64,000 nucleotides of DNA from Prorocentrum cordatum (Eukaryota; Sar; Dinophyceae; Prorocentrales; Prorocentraceae), in contig CAUYUJ010003541.1 of the NCBI GenBank assembly GCA_963575745.1, forward strand, positions 1-64,000, written 5' to 3'. Below are positions 22,101 to 30,720 of this stretch, piece after piece (positions within the stretch are counted from its first letter, which is position 1; each line of letters opens with the position of its first letter). The position numbers and the translations under genes are program-made. A model generated the notes under the pieces. It did not search any database. It saw only the letters and a program-made list of their open reading frames with translations, and was not told the origin of the DNA.

Positions 22101-22937
22101 TTTACTCTTGACCATTCTGAGGGACACGTATACAATCACCACGATGACCCTTCAATCAAAATAACGTTGTTCAGGGACGAAGTTCGAGAGGTTGCTGCTC
22201 ATTACATAATTGAACACACGGGACTAAACCCTATCACACCCGGCAGGGTTACCCTGACCGGAACGGCAGACTACGTGATCCCGGAGATCATCAAGACCAT
22301 AGTGGATGACAACTGGTTAGTACCAGCACAACACATGGAACTGGGCCTTCGGCCCATAAGGATTTTCGCAATTGTTCGTGAGATAATCAGCTATTTCGTA
22401 TCGGAAGATCACTTTATGTGTTACCCGGGGCGAATCATTCGTTCCGAAATGGTGAGCACGGATGGAATTGAATCAAAGAAACGGACCGACGAATATGCCT
22501 TGGACTGCCGCGTTCGTGCGGCTGTTAAGACAGGCGACATTATAGAAAGATGGGCCCACAAGATGGGCAGGAAAGTACAGAATGACGTCCGTTGCCACGG
22601 TGCTCTAATACAATATGCCATAACTTGGCTACATGATAAGTATCCTGACCCCGGTACCGATCTCCAGGACAAAGAAGATGGTCCTTTCCGCGCTGCATGC
22701 GGATTATATGGTGTCGCTGCAGCAACTGCTGCCCGAAGTATAATACAATTCAAGAACGGTAGGAATAATGATCCTGAACGCGACGGCGAAGCCGAGATCG
22801 TGGGGCCACGTGCGCCTGCTGGACCAAAGGCAATACCTTTGTCTCGCACGCCGTCTCTTCGACCTGGCATCTCAGACGCTCAGGCGTCTGAGGAAGCTAC
22901 TGGTTCCCCACGTTCTGTCGCCGGCTCAGCCGTCTGA
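19134..22937 (+). CDS. 1267-codon ORF with Tpt1/KptA-like region
   Basis: This is the longest uninterrupted frame in the window, and the ATG is the first in it. Residues 300-470 resemble RNA 2'-phosphotransferase (Tpt1/KptA): ARHC with Arg314-His315, GRWVYFGDLVQKL after it, then FYRACQGHST (Arg409, QGHS 412-415), then SHGSLLHI (His436), then GSTGGHVRF. The family has RH, RAxQGHS, HGT and RxHVHL in the same order and similar spacing. Where the last motif normally has Arg before x-H-V-H this copy has Gly, so activity may be lost. The family removes a splice-junction 2'-phosphate from tRNA using NAD. A role in an element is unknown. The second half (residues 480-1267) includes CPVCNCPIRYKCK, a possible zinc site, and no family I know. 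The intact frame contrasts with the broken upstream region. Confidence 0.5.
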   Translation: MIADGPRWSRRTKAGGSWGKVRVLTPPAPPSGSAGAEQEGRREAQDEQSSPTQVPSDEGTLQIPDDGTNHVPKRRGRPPPGASGHPEAQEMDVGSEDSCTKFPRENDFQFLESMGDETFPHGPASTNMFRRSCLPPAPDKRQGQPSYRGPYDGDREVTAGHAAVFKGKHLYVTTEERHRILQATPKPLKQMLQDALLPGPAPPDIEAIRKQTGITLRCMAEFVEDPIFATLAGLNQDHGFFAQAKDSMRAEFHSDDGPEGFTPGAYACLRPHIVGEDDDENPAALGNSDTWSGLSFRADDLAKTIGQCAVYIARHCSDYARSSGRWVYFGDLVQKLYDDGFAFQSYALAAHSLAVLLSGTIDVLGISPKDSPKFVGTLIHAMCEKKTKQNKICLQENNGREMPMPIFYRACQGHSTFTASIERMYVPCDPGQDRSHGSLLHITSLQTFLGSTGGHVRFPTGNSGLCYAADYDLLRLLPAHNSPTMLNPSDFLPWLRQRRYGQPPTIKTVVPMGNSARNGEPPKVGTLHANDIRHLWPCIPNLKHHEQLDIILIFTGRVLTRFSYRVCPDGTLVSREVPKFTDVDKAVSLVRLANQMRWTVLFDHELFSYEVTFDSASIIAWVNTDERLIINWDRETRLETAIQDRIISTPWDDDGRFLSFRYHWVRAGFANCPVCNCPIRYKCKVSRDCMTQTWEHKAIPQSLESHGIWLIVDEEATLSWSRHEHMDARVKRQGGVSAHVARNVANNNQQERKWASNFATMAAAGTIFGNRQQGNFPAWVPENAEAQPPARHAPFFQYLRPLVKKFISWLEHSASNMRRQTPPINKWWPKLWATNFDQYARPRSCPALQAFHWPDEPDDLITPRIGWVQWFDNVRRANIFVPTLATVDDAIQFDRSWFGDLPEDNGNNADNANPPARLPVAWENDFRARPTRSSHSVSRRIGMCRDHRLIIPVLRHATGSAARAREQSQMDLDLKMLSRPGAALITDGHFTLDHSEGHVYNHHDDPSIKITLFRDEVREVAAHYIIEHTGLNPITPGRVTLTGTADYVIPEIIKTIVDDNWLVPAQHMELGLRPIRIFAIVREIISYFVSEDHFMCYPGRIIRSEMVSTDGIESKKRTDEYALDCRVRAAVKTGDIIERWAHKMGRKVQNDVRCHGALIQYAITWLHDKYPDPGTDLQDKEDGPFRAACGLYGVAAATAARSIIQFKNGRNNDPERDGEAEIVGPRAPAGPKAIPLSRTPSLRPGISDAQASEEATGSPRSVAGSAV

Positions 22938-22984
22938 CCAGAGAGGCCAACCTACAATATCCCAACACGAGGGATCGGTCGGAA

Positions 22985-23425
22985 TTGCGACGCGCGCGCT
23001 ATGCAGCAATGGATGATGCCTCAGACGCGGCCGCTGATGCTGCCGCCGGCCTTGTGCTGCCCGCGGCGGTGGACGTTGCCGCAGGCGCTGCCTCGGATGC
23101 TGCCAGCAGTGTCGCAGGATACGGCTACGAATGCAACCGCGACAAGTCCTACCCGTGCTACGTGAATGGAATCTTTGTAGGGTACCAAATCCACCGGAAC
23201 CGGATCACGTGGTTTACTGACGATGAATGGTACAATTTGGATTACTGGACCTGGTTATCAAAATGGGAGCATGCACGACATTTCCCGCCGAGAGAGACGG
23301 CATTGGTTGGGAGTGCTGACGGAGAAAGAGGGCGGTCTCGGACGCCTCGTGGCGTAGACGTACAGATGGGAGGATCGGCGCCATCAAACCCGCCTCCTTC
23401 CACGCCGCCTGGTCAATACTTATAG
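22985..23425 (+). CDS. Short 3' ORF, unknown
   Basis: The frame is 146 codons. A likely start is the ATG at 23009-23011 (MDDASDAAADA). The N-terminus is Ala-rich, the middle has CNRDKSYPCYVNGIFVGYQI and a Trp/Tyr-rich run (WYNLDYWTWLSKWEHA), and the tail is Ser/Pro/Arg-rich (GRSRTPRG). It starts 47 bases after the long ORF, in a different frame, so it may once have been its C-terminus. I recognise no family. It ends at 23425, about 300 bases before the 3' LTR. Confidence 0.4.
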   Translation: MRRARYAAMDDASDAAADAAAGLVLPAAVDVAAGAASDAASSVAGYGYECNRDKSYPCYVNGIFVGYQIHRNRITWFTDDEWYNLDYWTWLSKWEHARHFPPRETALVGSADGERGRSRTPRGVDVQMGGSAPSNPPPSTPPGQYL

Positions 23426-23730
23426 AACAATCACAATCGGTTCGAGGACCTCAACTGAGCGCGGCCCGCGTGACTCCGTCCGCGGCAGGCGCACGCAAAA
23501 CACTTCACCCACACGCTAAGCGTGTTGGGCGCGGACCTCTCTACTGGTCGGCTAAGCCGGTCCAGCGGAGAGAAACTATTGATTACAATGGTGGGAAGAG
23601 TCGAGCCTCTTCGGCCCTTGGCCCCCTGGCAGCCACCGTTGAGCCGTAACAGTTTTTCGGATTGGCTCCGGTGGTTGTACAAATGCACAGGCCGGGGGTG
23701 CTGTGGCTGGATGGGCTAAACGCGGCCCGC
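23426..23730 (+). other. 3' non-coding part of the element
   Basis: No credible frame is present. It contains the last C-TNA-G hairpin (core 23549-23559, with CTGG...CCAG outer arms) and a patch ending at the purine tract. A 3' UTR of the genomic transcript is the simplest reading. Confidence 0.5.
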
Positions 23731-23740
23731 CGCGGGGGGA
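23731..23740 (+). other. Candidate polypurine tract
   Basis: GGGGGGA lies directly before the 3' LTR at 23734-23740, in the place where second-strand synthesis normally starts. It is short for a polypurine tract, and its end overlaps the GGA shared by both LTR edges, so the exact LTR boundary is uncertain by a few bases. Confidence 0.5.
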
Positions 23741-24083
23741 GTAAATATGCTCCTCTCCGCCTTATATTCAATTAGAACTTAACTTAGCTTGCATGCATTG
23801 CACTGTCCGCGTGAACTGAAGCTGCGTTTCCGCAGCCATGCGACTGCTCGAGCCAGCCGACCTCGGCTGGCAGGAGACAAAAGGAGCGCGCTGGGGTGCG
23901 TGGGCGGCTCGTCGTCGTCCGTCCTCGGCCGGCCTCCTCCCTTCACATTCCTGATAGAGTAGTCTTGCTTAACGGATACTTGTCTTATCAATGTCTCATC
24001 CCGCCTCCGCTCTCCCTGAGCAGAGTGAACATGAGATCTTAATTCCTTTGTCATCTTACCCCGATTCTCAGAGGAAAGGCTGG
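23741..24083 (+). repeat. 3' LTR
   Basis: Same length as the 5' LTR, 13 substitutions, no indels. It is followed immediately by a GGA array at 24082, matching the GGA array before the 5' LTR, which suggests one array was split by the insertion. With no indels and few changes, the two LTRs have been separate for a limited time compared with the amount of damage in the coding region. If stops arose after insertion, they did so on the same scale. Confidence 0.88.
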
Positions 24084-24460
24084 AGGAGGAGGAGGAGGAG
24101 GAGGAGGAGGAGGAGCAGCAGCAGGAGGAGGAGGAGGAGCAGGGGGGGAGGAGACACAAGAACAGGAACAGGAACAGGAGGGGGAGGAGGAGGAGGCGGA
24201 GGAGGGGGAGGGGGAGGAGGAGGAGGAAAAGGAGGAGGAGGAGGAGGTGGAGGAGGAGGAGGAGGAGGAGGGGGGAGGAGGAGGGGGAGGACGAGGAGGA
24301 GGAGGAAGAGAGGAGGAGGAGGAGGAGGGAGGAGGGAGGAGGAGGGAGGACGGGGGGAGGAGTGATGATATGATGATGAGGTGAGGAGGAGGAGGAGGAG
24401 GAGGAGGAGGAGAAGGAACAGGAGGAGGAGGAGGAGGAAGAGGAGAGAGAGGATGATGGA
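24082..24460. repeat. GGA array, right flank of the element
   Basis: Long GGA repeats with variants (GGGGGA, GAGCAGCAG, ACAGGAACAGGAACAGG near 24155-24178). It continues the array cut by the retrotransposon. Frames of 100-200 codons here encode Gly, Arg or Glu homopolymers and are not treated as genes. Confidence 0.8.
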
Positions 24461-25070
24461 TGAGCGATGAGCGATGAGGGACGAGGAGGAGCGAGGATGG
24501 GTGAGGAGGAGCTTCCTGGCGCACGCTCTCAGCTTCCCTTCGACTGGAGGTCGCGCTCGCGCCCCGGGAGAGACCGGATGTGCGGCGCCGCCTCGCCCCC
24601 CGAGAAAAAGGCCCTCCGCTTTCTCCAGCCGCGCGGTCCGCGCCGCCCCGCGCGGCCGCTTCTGGCCGCCTCGTCGTCGACGCTGTCGTCGTCTCCATCT
24701 GCGCCGTCGTCGTCGCCGTCCGTCGTCGTCGTCGCCTGCCGTCGTTGCCGTCGCCGTCGCCGTCGTTGTCGTCGTCGTCGTCTCCGTCGCCGTCGCCGCC
24801 TGGTGTCGCCGTCGTCGTCCGTCGTTGCCGTCGTCCGTCGTCGCCGTCCGTCCGTCGTTGTCGTCGTCACCGTCGTCGTCGTAGTCGTTATTTTGTCGCC
24901 GCCGCCGCCGTTGTAGTCATCACCGTCAGCGTCGTGCTGGTCGTCATCGTCGTCGCTTATAGGCCCACCGAAACTCCGGGGGGGGGGTATCGTCGGAACT
25001 CGGGAGGGGGGCGCCGACAATCCCACGCGTCGGGCCCCAATCCTTCTGGACACAAGCAGGGGGGGGGACG
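24461..25070. other. GC-rich island and GTC array
   Basis: 24461-24660 is GC-rich non-repetitive sequence with no known domain. 24660-24960 is a degenerate GTC/GTT trinucleotide array. 24960-25070 is G/C-run-rich. The layout (GC-rich patch, then GTC repeats) is echoed in opposite orientation at 27740-28080, where ACG repeats lead into a GC-rich patch. No gene supported. Confidence 0.5.
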
Positions 25071-26099
25071 GGGCAGTGGCCCCTCCAGAGGGCCCCCCTG
25101 CGACGCAGGCACGAGTCGGAACTCCCACTGGCGACAGGACCGCCGTCCGTGTCGCCCCCGGTGAGCTGGCGCATCGGCGAGCCCCGCAGCGGAGGCAGCA
25201 AGGGCACCTCTGCTCTTTCTCAATCCTCCTGCTTGCCGTGGTCCCCCACACCACGTCGCCCCCCACCCCCCCCCTCCAAGAAGCCCTGCCGCTGGACCCC
25301 CAGAGCCTCCTCGATCCGATGGAGAGTGGTCTCTCCCATCCTACCTCTCCTCCTCCTCACCTCCTCCCCCTCCCCCTCCCGCCTCATCTTCTTCCTCACC
25401 CTGCCCCGCCCCCTCGTTCCCTTCCTCCCCCTCCCCTTTTTGCCCTCCCTCCTTTTGTCCTTCCCCCTTTCTCCTCCTCATTCCTCTCATTATTTCCCCT
25501 CGATCCCCTGAGCCCCCCGGAAATCCATCCAACCCCCACCCCCTCATTGTTCCCTGGTCATCCTCTCCCGTCCCGTCCCCTTTCCCCCACTTCTGGCCTG
25601 CTCTCCTCGATCTCGTCCTGCATCCTCCCCCGTCCTCCTGTTCGGGCGCACGTGTCACACACTGTGGCTCTGCTGCCGCGGCGGCGCCCCCCGCGACACG
25701 CTGGGCCTTGCAAGTTGGTGGCGTGCGGCGCTGCGTTGTGGGTCGGGCGCCTGGAAAGCACTTGGCATCGCTCGGACGTGTGCAGTTTTCCCTTCGGCGA
25801 GGATCATCGAGAAGCATCCTGGATCATGTGGCGAAAAAGCCACGCACGAGACCAAAACAAAAACACAGGAAATGGACGTCCGAGCGATGGCCAGAGGATG
25901 CTGTTCAGCTTGGGGGCTGGGACGTCTGGGCGCGGCGCGCCCCGAGGCGCCGTGGGCCAGGACCCGCGGCGCGACACGCTGAGCACGAGCGCTCCTGGCC
26001 GCCACACTGCTGCTCCACAGCAGGGCGGCCCACCGGCGGCTTGGGACGGCGTCTCCGCTCCGACCGCTCGCGGCCCCTCCAGAGATGTGCCCTGGCCTT
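25071..26099. other. GC-rich and pyrimidine-rich sequence without recognised gene
   Basis: 25071-25330 is GC-rich, 25330-25660 is a C/T-rich tract, and 25660-26099 is GC-rich non-repetitive sequence. The longest + frame spans 25076-26101, but its composition is that of the pyrimidine tract (Pro/Leu/Ser) and I recognise no domain. Confidence 0.35.
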
Positions 26100-26340
26100 A
26101 GTGGGCCCTGGAAACGACAGGGCCGTCTTTTTTACCGGTTCCGTTTTGCCGGTTGATTGCCGGTTCCGACGCCGTTTTTGTTACCGGTTCCGTCGCCGTT
26201 TTTTGACTGGTTCCGGCTCCGGTTCCAATCCTGGAGCCGTTTTTTTTGCCGTTTCCGGTCGCTGTTTTCTTGCCGTTTCCATTTTCAAGGGACATGTTTT
26301 TTGGAAACGGTGAAAAAATGGCCCTGCCGTTTCCGGGGCC
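26100..26340. repeat. Degenerate CCGGTTCC repeat
   Basis: The motif GTTCCG / CCGGTTCC recurs about every 10-20 bases between T-runs, for example at 26136, 26155, 26183 and 26209. The frames through it give Phe/Arg- or Asn/Gly/Lys-rich peptides and are a product of the repeat. Confidence 0.6.
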
Positions 26341-27355
26341 CACAAAGGCCCTGGCCGCAGCGCCAGCCACATCTCAGGACCTCTGCATCGGGCCGTCGCC
26401 AAACGGACCGTCGCCCGCGCCGCAGCGCGCAGCTTTCCGCGGAAGCGCTGGCCGCGTTGCGCACCTTCCATTGCGTTCGAGTCCAATGGAAGGTCGCTCT
26501 CGCCGCAGCGCTGGCCGTGGAGGTAGCTCCCGCCGCAGGGTTTGTCGATCGCAGCAGGTTCCACATACGCAACGCATCTCAGTCGTCCAACTTTTTCGCG
26601 CGGTCATGTTCCCAGTCGTTCCCCTCCAGTTGTTTACCCTATGTCTCCGCATTCTTGCCCGTGCTTCCTTATCTTCCTTGTCGCTTTCCTCAGTCCGACC
26701 TCCTGCCCCATTCGTCAATAATGCCCTACCCTCATCCGCCCCTCCGCCTCCTTCATAGCCGGCGCAGTTTCCCTCCGCTCCCTCCATGCCCATCCCATAT
26801 CTTCATCTCAGGGTCCCTCTCGAACGAAGTTGCTCTTGCGGGATCGACCTTTGCTTCGACACTGGTCACTCAACTCTGCGGACAGAGGGGTCTCACTTCT
26901 GTTGTAAAGGATCGGAGGGAGGGGTATGATGTTATCCCTTGCACGTCTTCCTCAACAGTTCACCAATACGACTACTACTCTGCTCTCTTCCCTGACTCTG
27001 TCCGGAGAGTCTCCCGCCCTCTCCGCGCATTGTTATTTTTTACACAGGATCTCATGATTTGGTTCTTCCGATGTGTGCTTTCAGTACGGTCGTTTCTGGT
27101 TCTGCCAAAATGGTGCTCCCGCTGCAGCGCCGCCCTCATTTCCGCGCTTCGGACCTTCAAGTTCGTGCTCCCGCTGCAGGGTTGGCCTCGTTCCCGTGCC
27201 TCCAGCTGTTCCACATCATGTTCCCGCAGCAGCTTTGGCGTGTTCGGTCCTTCCAAGTAGCGCTGTCACTGTAGCGGTTGCCTCGTTCCAGTGCTGCAGT
27301 CCTTCCAAATCGTGCTCCCGCTGCAGCGGTGGCCTCATTGCCGCTTTCGGTCATC
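26341..27355. other. Sequence without recognised gene; CTGCAGCG repeats
   Basis: The strings CCGCAGCGC and CGCTGCAGCG recur at 26420-26530 and 27120-27330. A patch at 26895-27060 resembles 36380-36530 (shared order of CTACTCT, CTCTCCCT, TCCGG and TTTTTACAC), so it is part of a dispersed repeat. I see no domain in any frame. Confidence 0.4.
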
Positions 27356-27359
27356 GCCT

Positions 27360-27530
27360 CGCCATCCGGTGCCATGCCACGGCATGCAATGCGGTGCTTT
27401 GCTGTGCGATGCCATGCTTGAGATTGCTATACTTTGTGATGCAATGCGTTGCTACGCAATGCTACGCCATGCCATGACATGCTATGCTCTGCCGCGCTCT
27501 TCTGCGCCATGCTTTTCCATCCATCGCGTA
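27360..27530. repeat. Degenerate ATGCC/ATGCT repeat
   Basis: Tandem 5-base units of the form ATGCN (GCCATGCCACGGCATGC..., GCTACGCAATGCTACGCC) fill this stretch. A similar patch is at 53150-53190. Short degenerate pentamer arrays of this kind are non-coding. Confidence 0.7.
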
Positions 27531-27600
27531 CCCTCTTCGGATCAGTTCCCTGATCGAAATCCGACTCTGCGAATAGATAGGACATCTTCGCCATGGTAAG

Positions 27601-27655
27601 GGATGGGAGGGAGGGGTAGGACGTCAAATGTGACGCTAGCGCGCCTAGCTTGTCA
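27601..27655. repeat. Dispersed repeat G, copy 1
   Basis: The block GGAGGGAGGGGTAGGACGTC followed by A/G-AT-A/G-TGACGC and TAGCTTG occurs here, at 36534-36580 and in diverged form at 56703-56755. In all three it lies beside low-complexity DNA. The function is unknown. Confidence 0.6.
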
Positions 27656-27739
27656 TCTCCCCCTCCCCCATTTGGCCTCTCGTCTCTCAGCCTTCCTTCG
27701 GGCCTCCTCCTGCTCCTCCTCCGCGCTGGCAACGACGGC

Positions 27740-27763
27740 AGCGATGGACGACGACAACGACGA

Positions 27764-27794
<31 letters not shown>

Positions 27795-27950
27795 CAATGA
27801 CGGACGACGACGACGGCGACGTCGGCGACCACGACAATGACGACGGCGACGCCGACGACGGACGACGACGACGGCGACGACGACGGCGACGACAACGACG
27901 GACGATGACGGCGACGACGGCGACGTCGAAGACGACGTCGCCAGTGGCTG
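27740..27950. repeat. ACG trinucleotide array
   Basis: Degenerate ACG/GAC repeats with ACGGCGACG variants. 27951-28097 is GC-rich sequence of unknown content, with a G/C run at about 28033. Confidence 0.8.
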
Positions 27951-28097
27951 CGCGCGCACGCTCGCCCGGCTGCCCACCGCCGCCGCCGCGGGGGAGGCCG
28001 TGGCGGCACGAGGCCGCGGCCCTGGAAGCCCCCCCCGGGGGGGCCCGCCGAGAGACGCCGACCACCACGGGGGCCCACCTCCTTTCGAGTACGGTGC

Positions 28098-30065
28098 GTG
28101 GGCTCATCCTCCTCCTCCTCCTCCTCCTCCTCCTCCTCCTGCTCCTCCTCCCCCTCCTCATCTCCTCATCTCCTCATTTCCTCATCTCCTCACTTCCTCC
28201 TCTCCTGCACCTCATCGCCCTCCTCCTCCTCATCCTCCTCCTGCACCTCATCGCCCTCCTCCTCCTCCTCCTCCTGCCCCTCCTCCCCCTCCCCGCCCTC
28301 CACCTCAAATATCACCATCATCGTTATCAGAAGCAGCATCAGCATCATCAGCATCATCATCAGCAGCAGCATTACCACCATCGCCACCACCACTATCATA
28401 ATCATCATCGGAAGCAGCATTATCATGTTGGGCAGCATCTCCATCAACATAAGCATCAGCATCATCAGCATCACCATCAGCATCATCATCCTCATCATCC
28501 GTATCATCAGCATCGTCAGCATCATCAGCATCAGCAACGCCACCAGCATTCTCATTAGCATCATCAGCATCATCGTCATCAGCATCAGCATCAGCATTAT
28601 CATCATCAGCATCATATTCATCATTATAACAATATTCACCATCATCACCAGCATCTCCTCATCTCTGCATGTCCTCATCTCCTTATCTCCCCATATCCTA
28701 CTCCTACTCCTCCTCCTGATCATCCTCCTCCTCCCCCTCCTCCGCCTTCTCCTCCTAATCTCCTCATCTCCTCATGTCCTCATATCCTTCTCCCCCTCCT
28801 CCTCCTCCTCCTCCTCCTCCTCCTCCTCCCCTTCCTCTTGCTCCTCCTTATCCTCCTCCTCTCATCTCCTCCCTCTTCGCATCCTCCCCCTCCTCCTCGT
28901 CATCCTCCTCCTCCTCCCCCTCCTCAGTCTCCTTCTTTTCCTCTTCCTCCTCCTCCGTTCCTCCTCCCCCTCCTCCTACTCCTCCTCCACTTCCTCATAC
29001 GTATCCTTGCCTCATCCTCCTCCGCCTCCTCCTCATCCTCCTCCTTCTCCGCCTTATCCTCTTCCTCACCTGTTCATCTCCTCAAATCCGCATCTCCGCA
29101 TCTCCTTTTCCTCCTCTTCCTCCTCAGCATTCCCGCCTCCTACTTCTCGTCCTCTTCCTCCTCCTCCTCCTCCTCCTTCTCCTCGTCCTCCACCTCTCCT
29201 CCTCCTCCTCCCCCTCCTCCTCCTCCTCATCCTCCTTCTCCTCTTCCTCCGCCTGCTCCTCATGTTCCTCCTCTCATCCTTCTCATCTCCTCCTCCTTCT
29301 TCCTCACCTCCTCCCCATTATCAGCATCATCTTCCTCCTCACCTCAGTTTCTCAATTCTTCATCTCCTCATCCCCTCATCTGCTCATGTCCTCGTCCTCC
29401 TCCTCCTCCTCCTCCTCCTCCTCCCAATCATCGTCATGCTCATCAAACTCATCATCATCATTATCATCATCAGCAGCAGCAGCATCAACATCGTCATCAT
29501 CACCCTCATCAGCATCATCTTATCATCAGCCAAAGCAATCATCATCAGCATCATCAGCATCGTGATCATCACCATCCGCATCATCATTGGCATCATCATC
29601 ATCATCATCAGCAGCATCATCATCATAATCATCATCATTATTAATACCAACACCATCATCATCCGCATCATGCTATCATCTTCTCATTCCCTCGTCTCCT
29701 TATCACCTCAGCTCCTCGACTCCTTCTCCTCTTCCTCCTCCTCCTTGCCTCCTCCTCATGCTCCTCCTTTCCTATTCCTCCTCCTCCTCCTCCGCCTTCT
29801 CCTCCTCTCCTCCTCTTCCTCCTCCTTCTCCTCCCCCTCCTCCTCATCCCTCCTCCTCCTCCTTCTCCTGCTCCTCCTCCTCCTCCTCCTCCTCATCTCC
29901 TCATCTCCTCATCTCTGCGCCTCCTTATCGCCTCATCTCCTCCTCCTCCTCCTCCTCCTCCTCCTCCTCGCCCTCCTGCTTCTTCTCCTCCTCTTCCTCC
30001 TCTTCCTCCTCTTCGTCTCCTCCCCCTCCTCCTCCTCAGCCCTCCCCCTCCTCCTCCTCAGTCCT
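28098..30065. repeat. Compound TCC and CAT arrays
   Basis: TCC repeats at 28100-28310, CAT/CAG-type repeats (TCATCAGCATCATCAT) at 28315-28660, TCC repeats at 28680-29415, CAT repeats at 29440-29665, and TCC repeats at 29690-30065. The alternation of the same two repeat types over 2 kb suggests duplication of a TCC-CAT unit. The 666-codon frame over this stretch is Ser/Pro/Ile only and is not a gene. Confidence 0.85.
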
Positions 30066-30720
30066 CCTCGACGACGCCGGCGTCGTCGTCGACGATGACG
30101 CCGGCGTCGCCCCAGACTTTCGGAGGCCCGGGACTATCGCGCTGGAGGCGCTTCACAACACTCGAACCCCCAGGGGGCGCCTCTCGGAGCCAGGAGCGCC
30201 AGAGACGACTCGGTGTGAAAAGCCAGCCCCAGGCAAGGGGTCGAAAGCTCCAGGAGGTGGTGACTCGCAAGGGTCCAAGCAGTCGGAGGCCCGGCAGCGT
30301 CGACGTCGCCGCCGCCGTCGTCTCCGTCGAATTCGTCGTCGAACCCGTCGTCGAACTCGTCGGCGTCGTCGTCTTCGACGTAGTCCCACGCCCCCCTTCT
30401 CCATCCTCCTATCTAGCCTCCTCCGCCTCCTCCTCCGCCTCCTCCTCCTCCGCCTCCTCCTCGCGGCCCATAGCAAGGCAGTTCAAGTCTTCTCCTCCTC
30501 CTCCTCCTCCTCCTCCTCCTCCTCCTCCTCCTCCTCCCTCTCCTACTGCCTCTCCGACTTCTCTTCCTCCTCCTCCTCCTTCTCCTCATTATCCTTCTCC
30601 TCCTCCTCCTTTTCCTCCTCCTTCTCTTCCGTTCCCTCCTTCTGCCCAGGGCTTCTACCAGTAAGGACCCGTCCTTGCACCCAGCTGCGAATATTGAGCT
30701 AATTGTCCCCCCCGCTTCTC
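30066..30720. other. GC-rich patch and TCC array
   Basis: 30066-30330 is non-repetitive and related in part to repeat D (CCCAGACTTTCGG, then CAGGCAAGGGGTC). 30330-30400 is GTC-rich, 30410-30645 is TCC array ending in CTGCCCAG, which resembles a 3' splice site on the + strand. The bases after it (30650-30720) hold no clear frame. Confidence 0.4.

Larger units (their letters stand above)
1389..23559 (+). repeat. Family of C-TNA-G triloop hairpins across the element
   Basis: At least 36 small palindromes share a stem of four or more pairs, a closing C-G (once T-G) and the loop TCA, TAA or TTA. Cores start at 1389, 2127, 2549, 3275, 3314, 3814, 3937, 5717, 5852, 6389, 7355, 8438, 8728, 9464, 10653, 10989, 11721, 11947, 12516, 13598, 13934, 14328, 14742, 14844, 15315, 16005, 17297, 18392, 18743, 19226, 19376, 20186, 21487, 22007, 22922 and 23549. 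Loop variants are at 14781 (GCA), 16575 (CCA) and 18013 (CAA). Stems vary, for example CGGC/GCCG, CGAC/GTCG, CGTC/GACG, CGCC/GGCG, CCAC/GTGG, AGTC/GACT, AGGC/GCCT, CCGC/GCGG. Many have outer arms with 3-5 more pairs. They occur in all three frames and in leader, pol, extra segments and 3' end. Confidence 0.85.
1029..24083 (+). mobile_element. Giant Ty1/copia-type LTR retrotransposon (about 23 kb)
   Basis: Two 343-bp direct repeats bound the element. Inside, in + strand order, are Gag with CCCH zinc fingers, a DTG protease, an integrase with D, D and E, a reverse transcriptase with YVDD, and RNase H. PR-IN-RT-RH is the Ty1/copia order. After RNase H there are about 12 kb more, holding methyltransferase-like, chromodomain-like, HGT-motif and Tpt1-like segments. 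Typical copia elements are roughly 5-9 kb, so this is exceptionally large. The copy is defective: in-frame stops stand at 3070, 7755, 7788, 10838, 11453, 12999, 13684 and 13837, and homology jumps frame several times. It sits inside a GGA array, with GGA repeats on both sides, so a target-site duplication cannot be told from the repeat. No env-like gene was seen. Confidence 0.9.

Noticed and set aside
1389-23559. Repeated GSA and AKP peptides as a protein motif
   Set aside because: The same DNA core is read in all three frames, giving different peptides, and the stems change in a paired way, so the signal is in the nucleic acid.
1389-23559. Rho-independent terminators
   Set aside because: The palindromes lack T runs and lie inside eukaryotic retroelement coding sequence.
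1029-24083. DIRS or endogenous-virus type element
   Set aside because: Direct terminal repeats, PR-IN-RT-RH order and YVDD with a copia-type RNase H fit Ty1/copia; no tyrosine recombinase or env-like frame seen.
28098-30098. A 666-codon open frame and several frames of 200-400 codons in the TCC/CAT arrays
   Set aside because: They encode only Ser, Pro, Leu, His or Ile runs dictated by the trinucleotide repeats, on both strands and in several frames.
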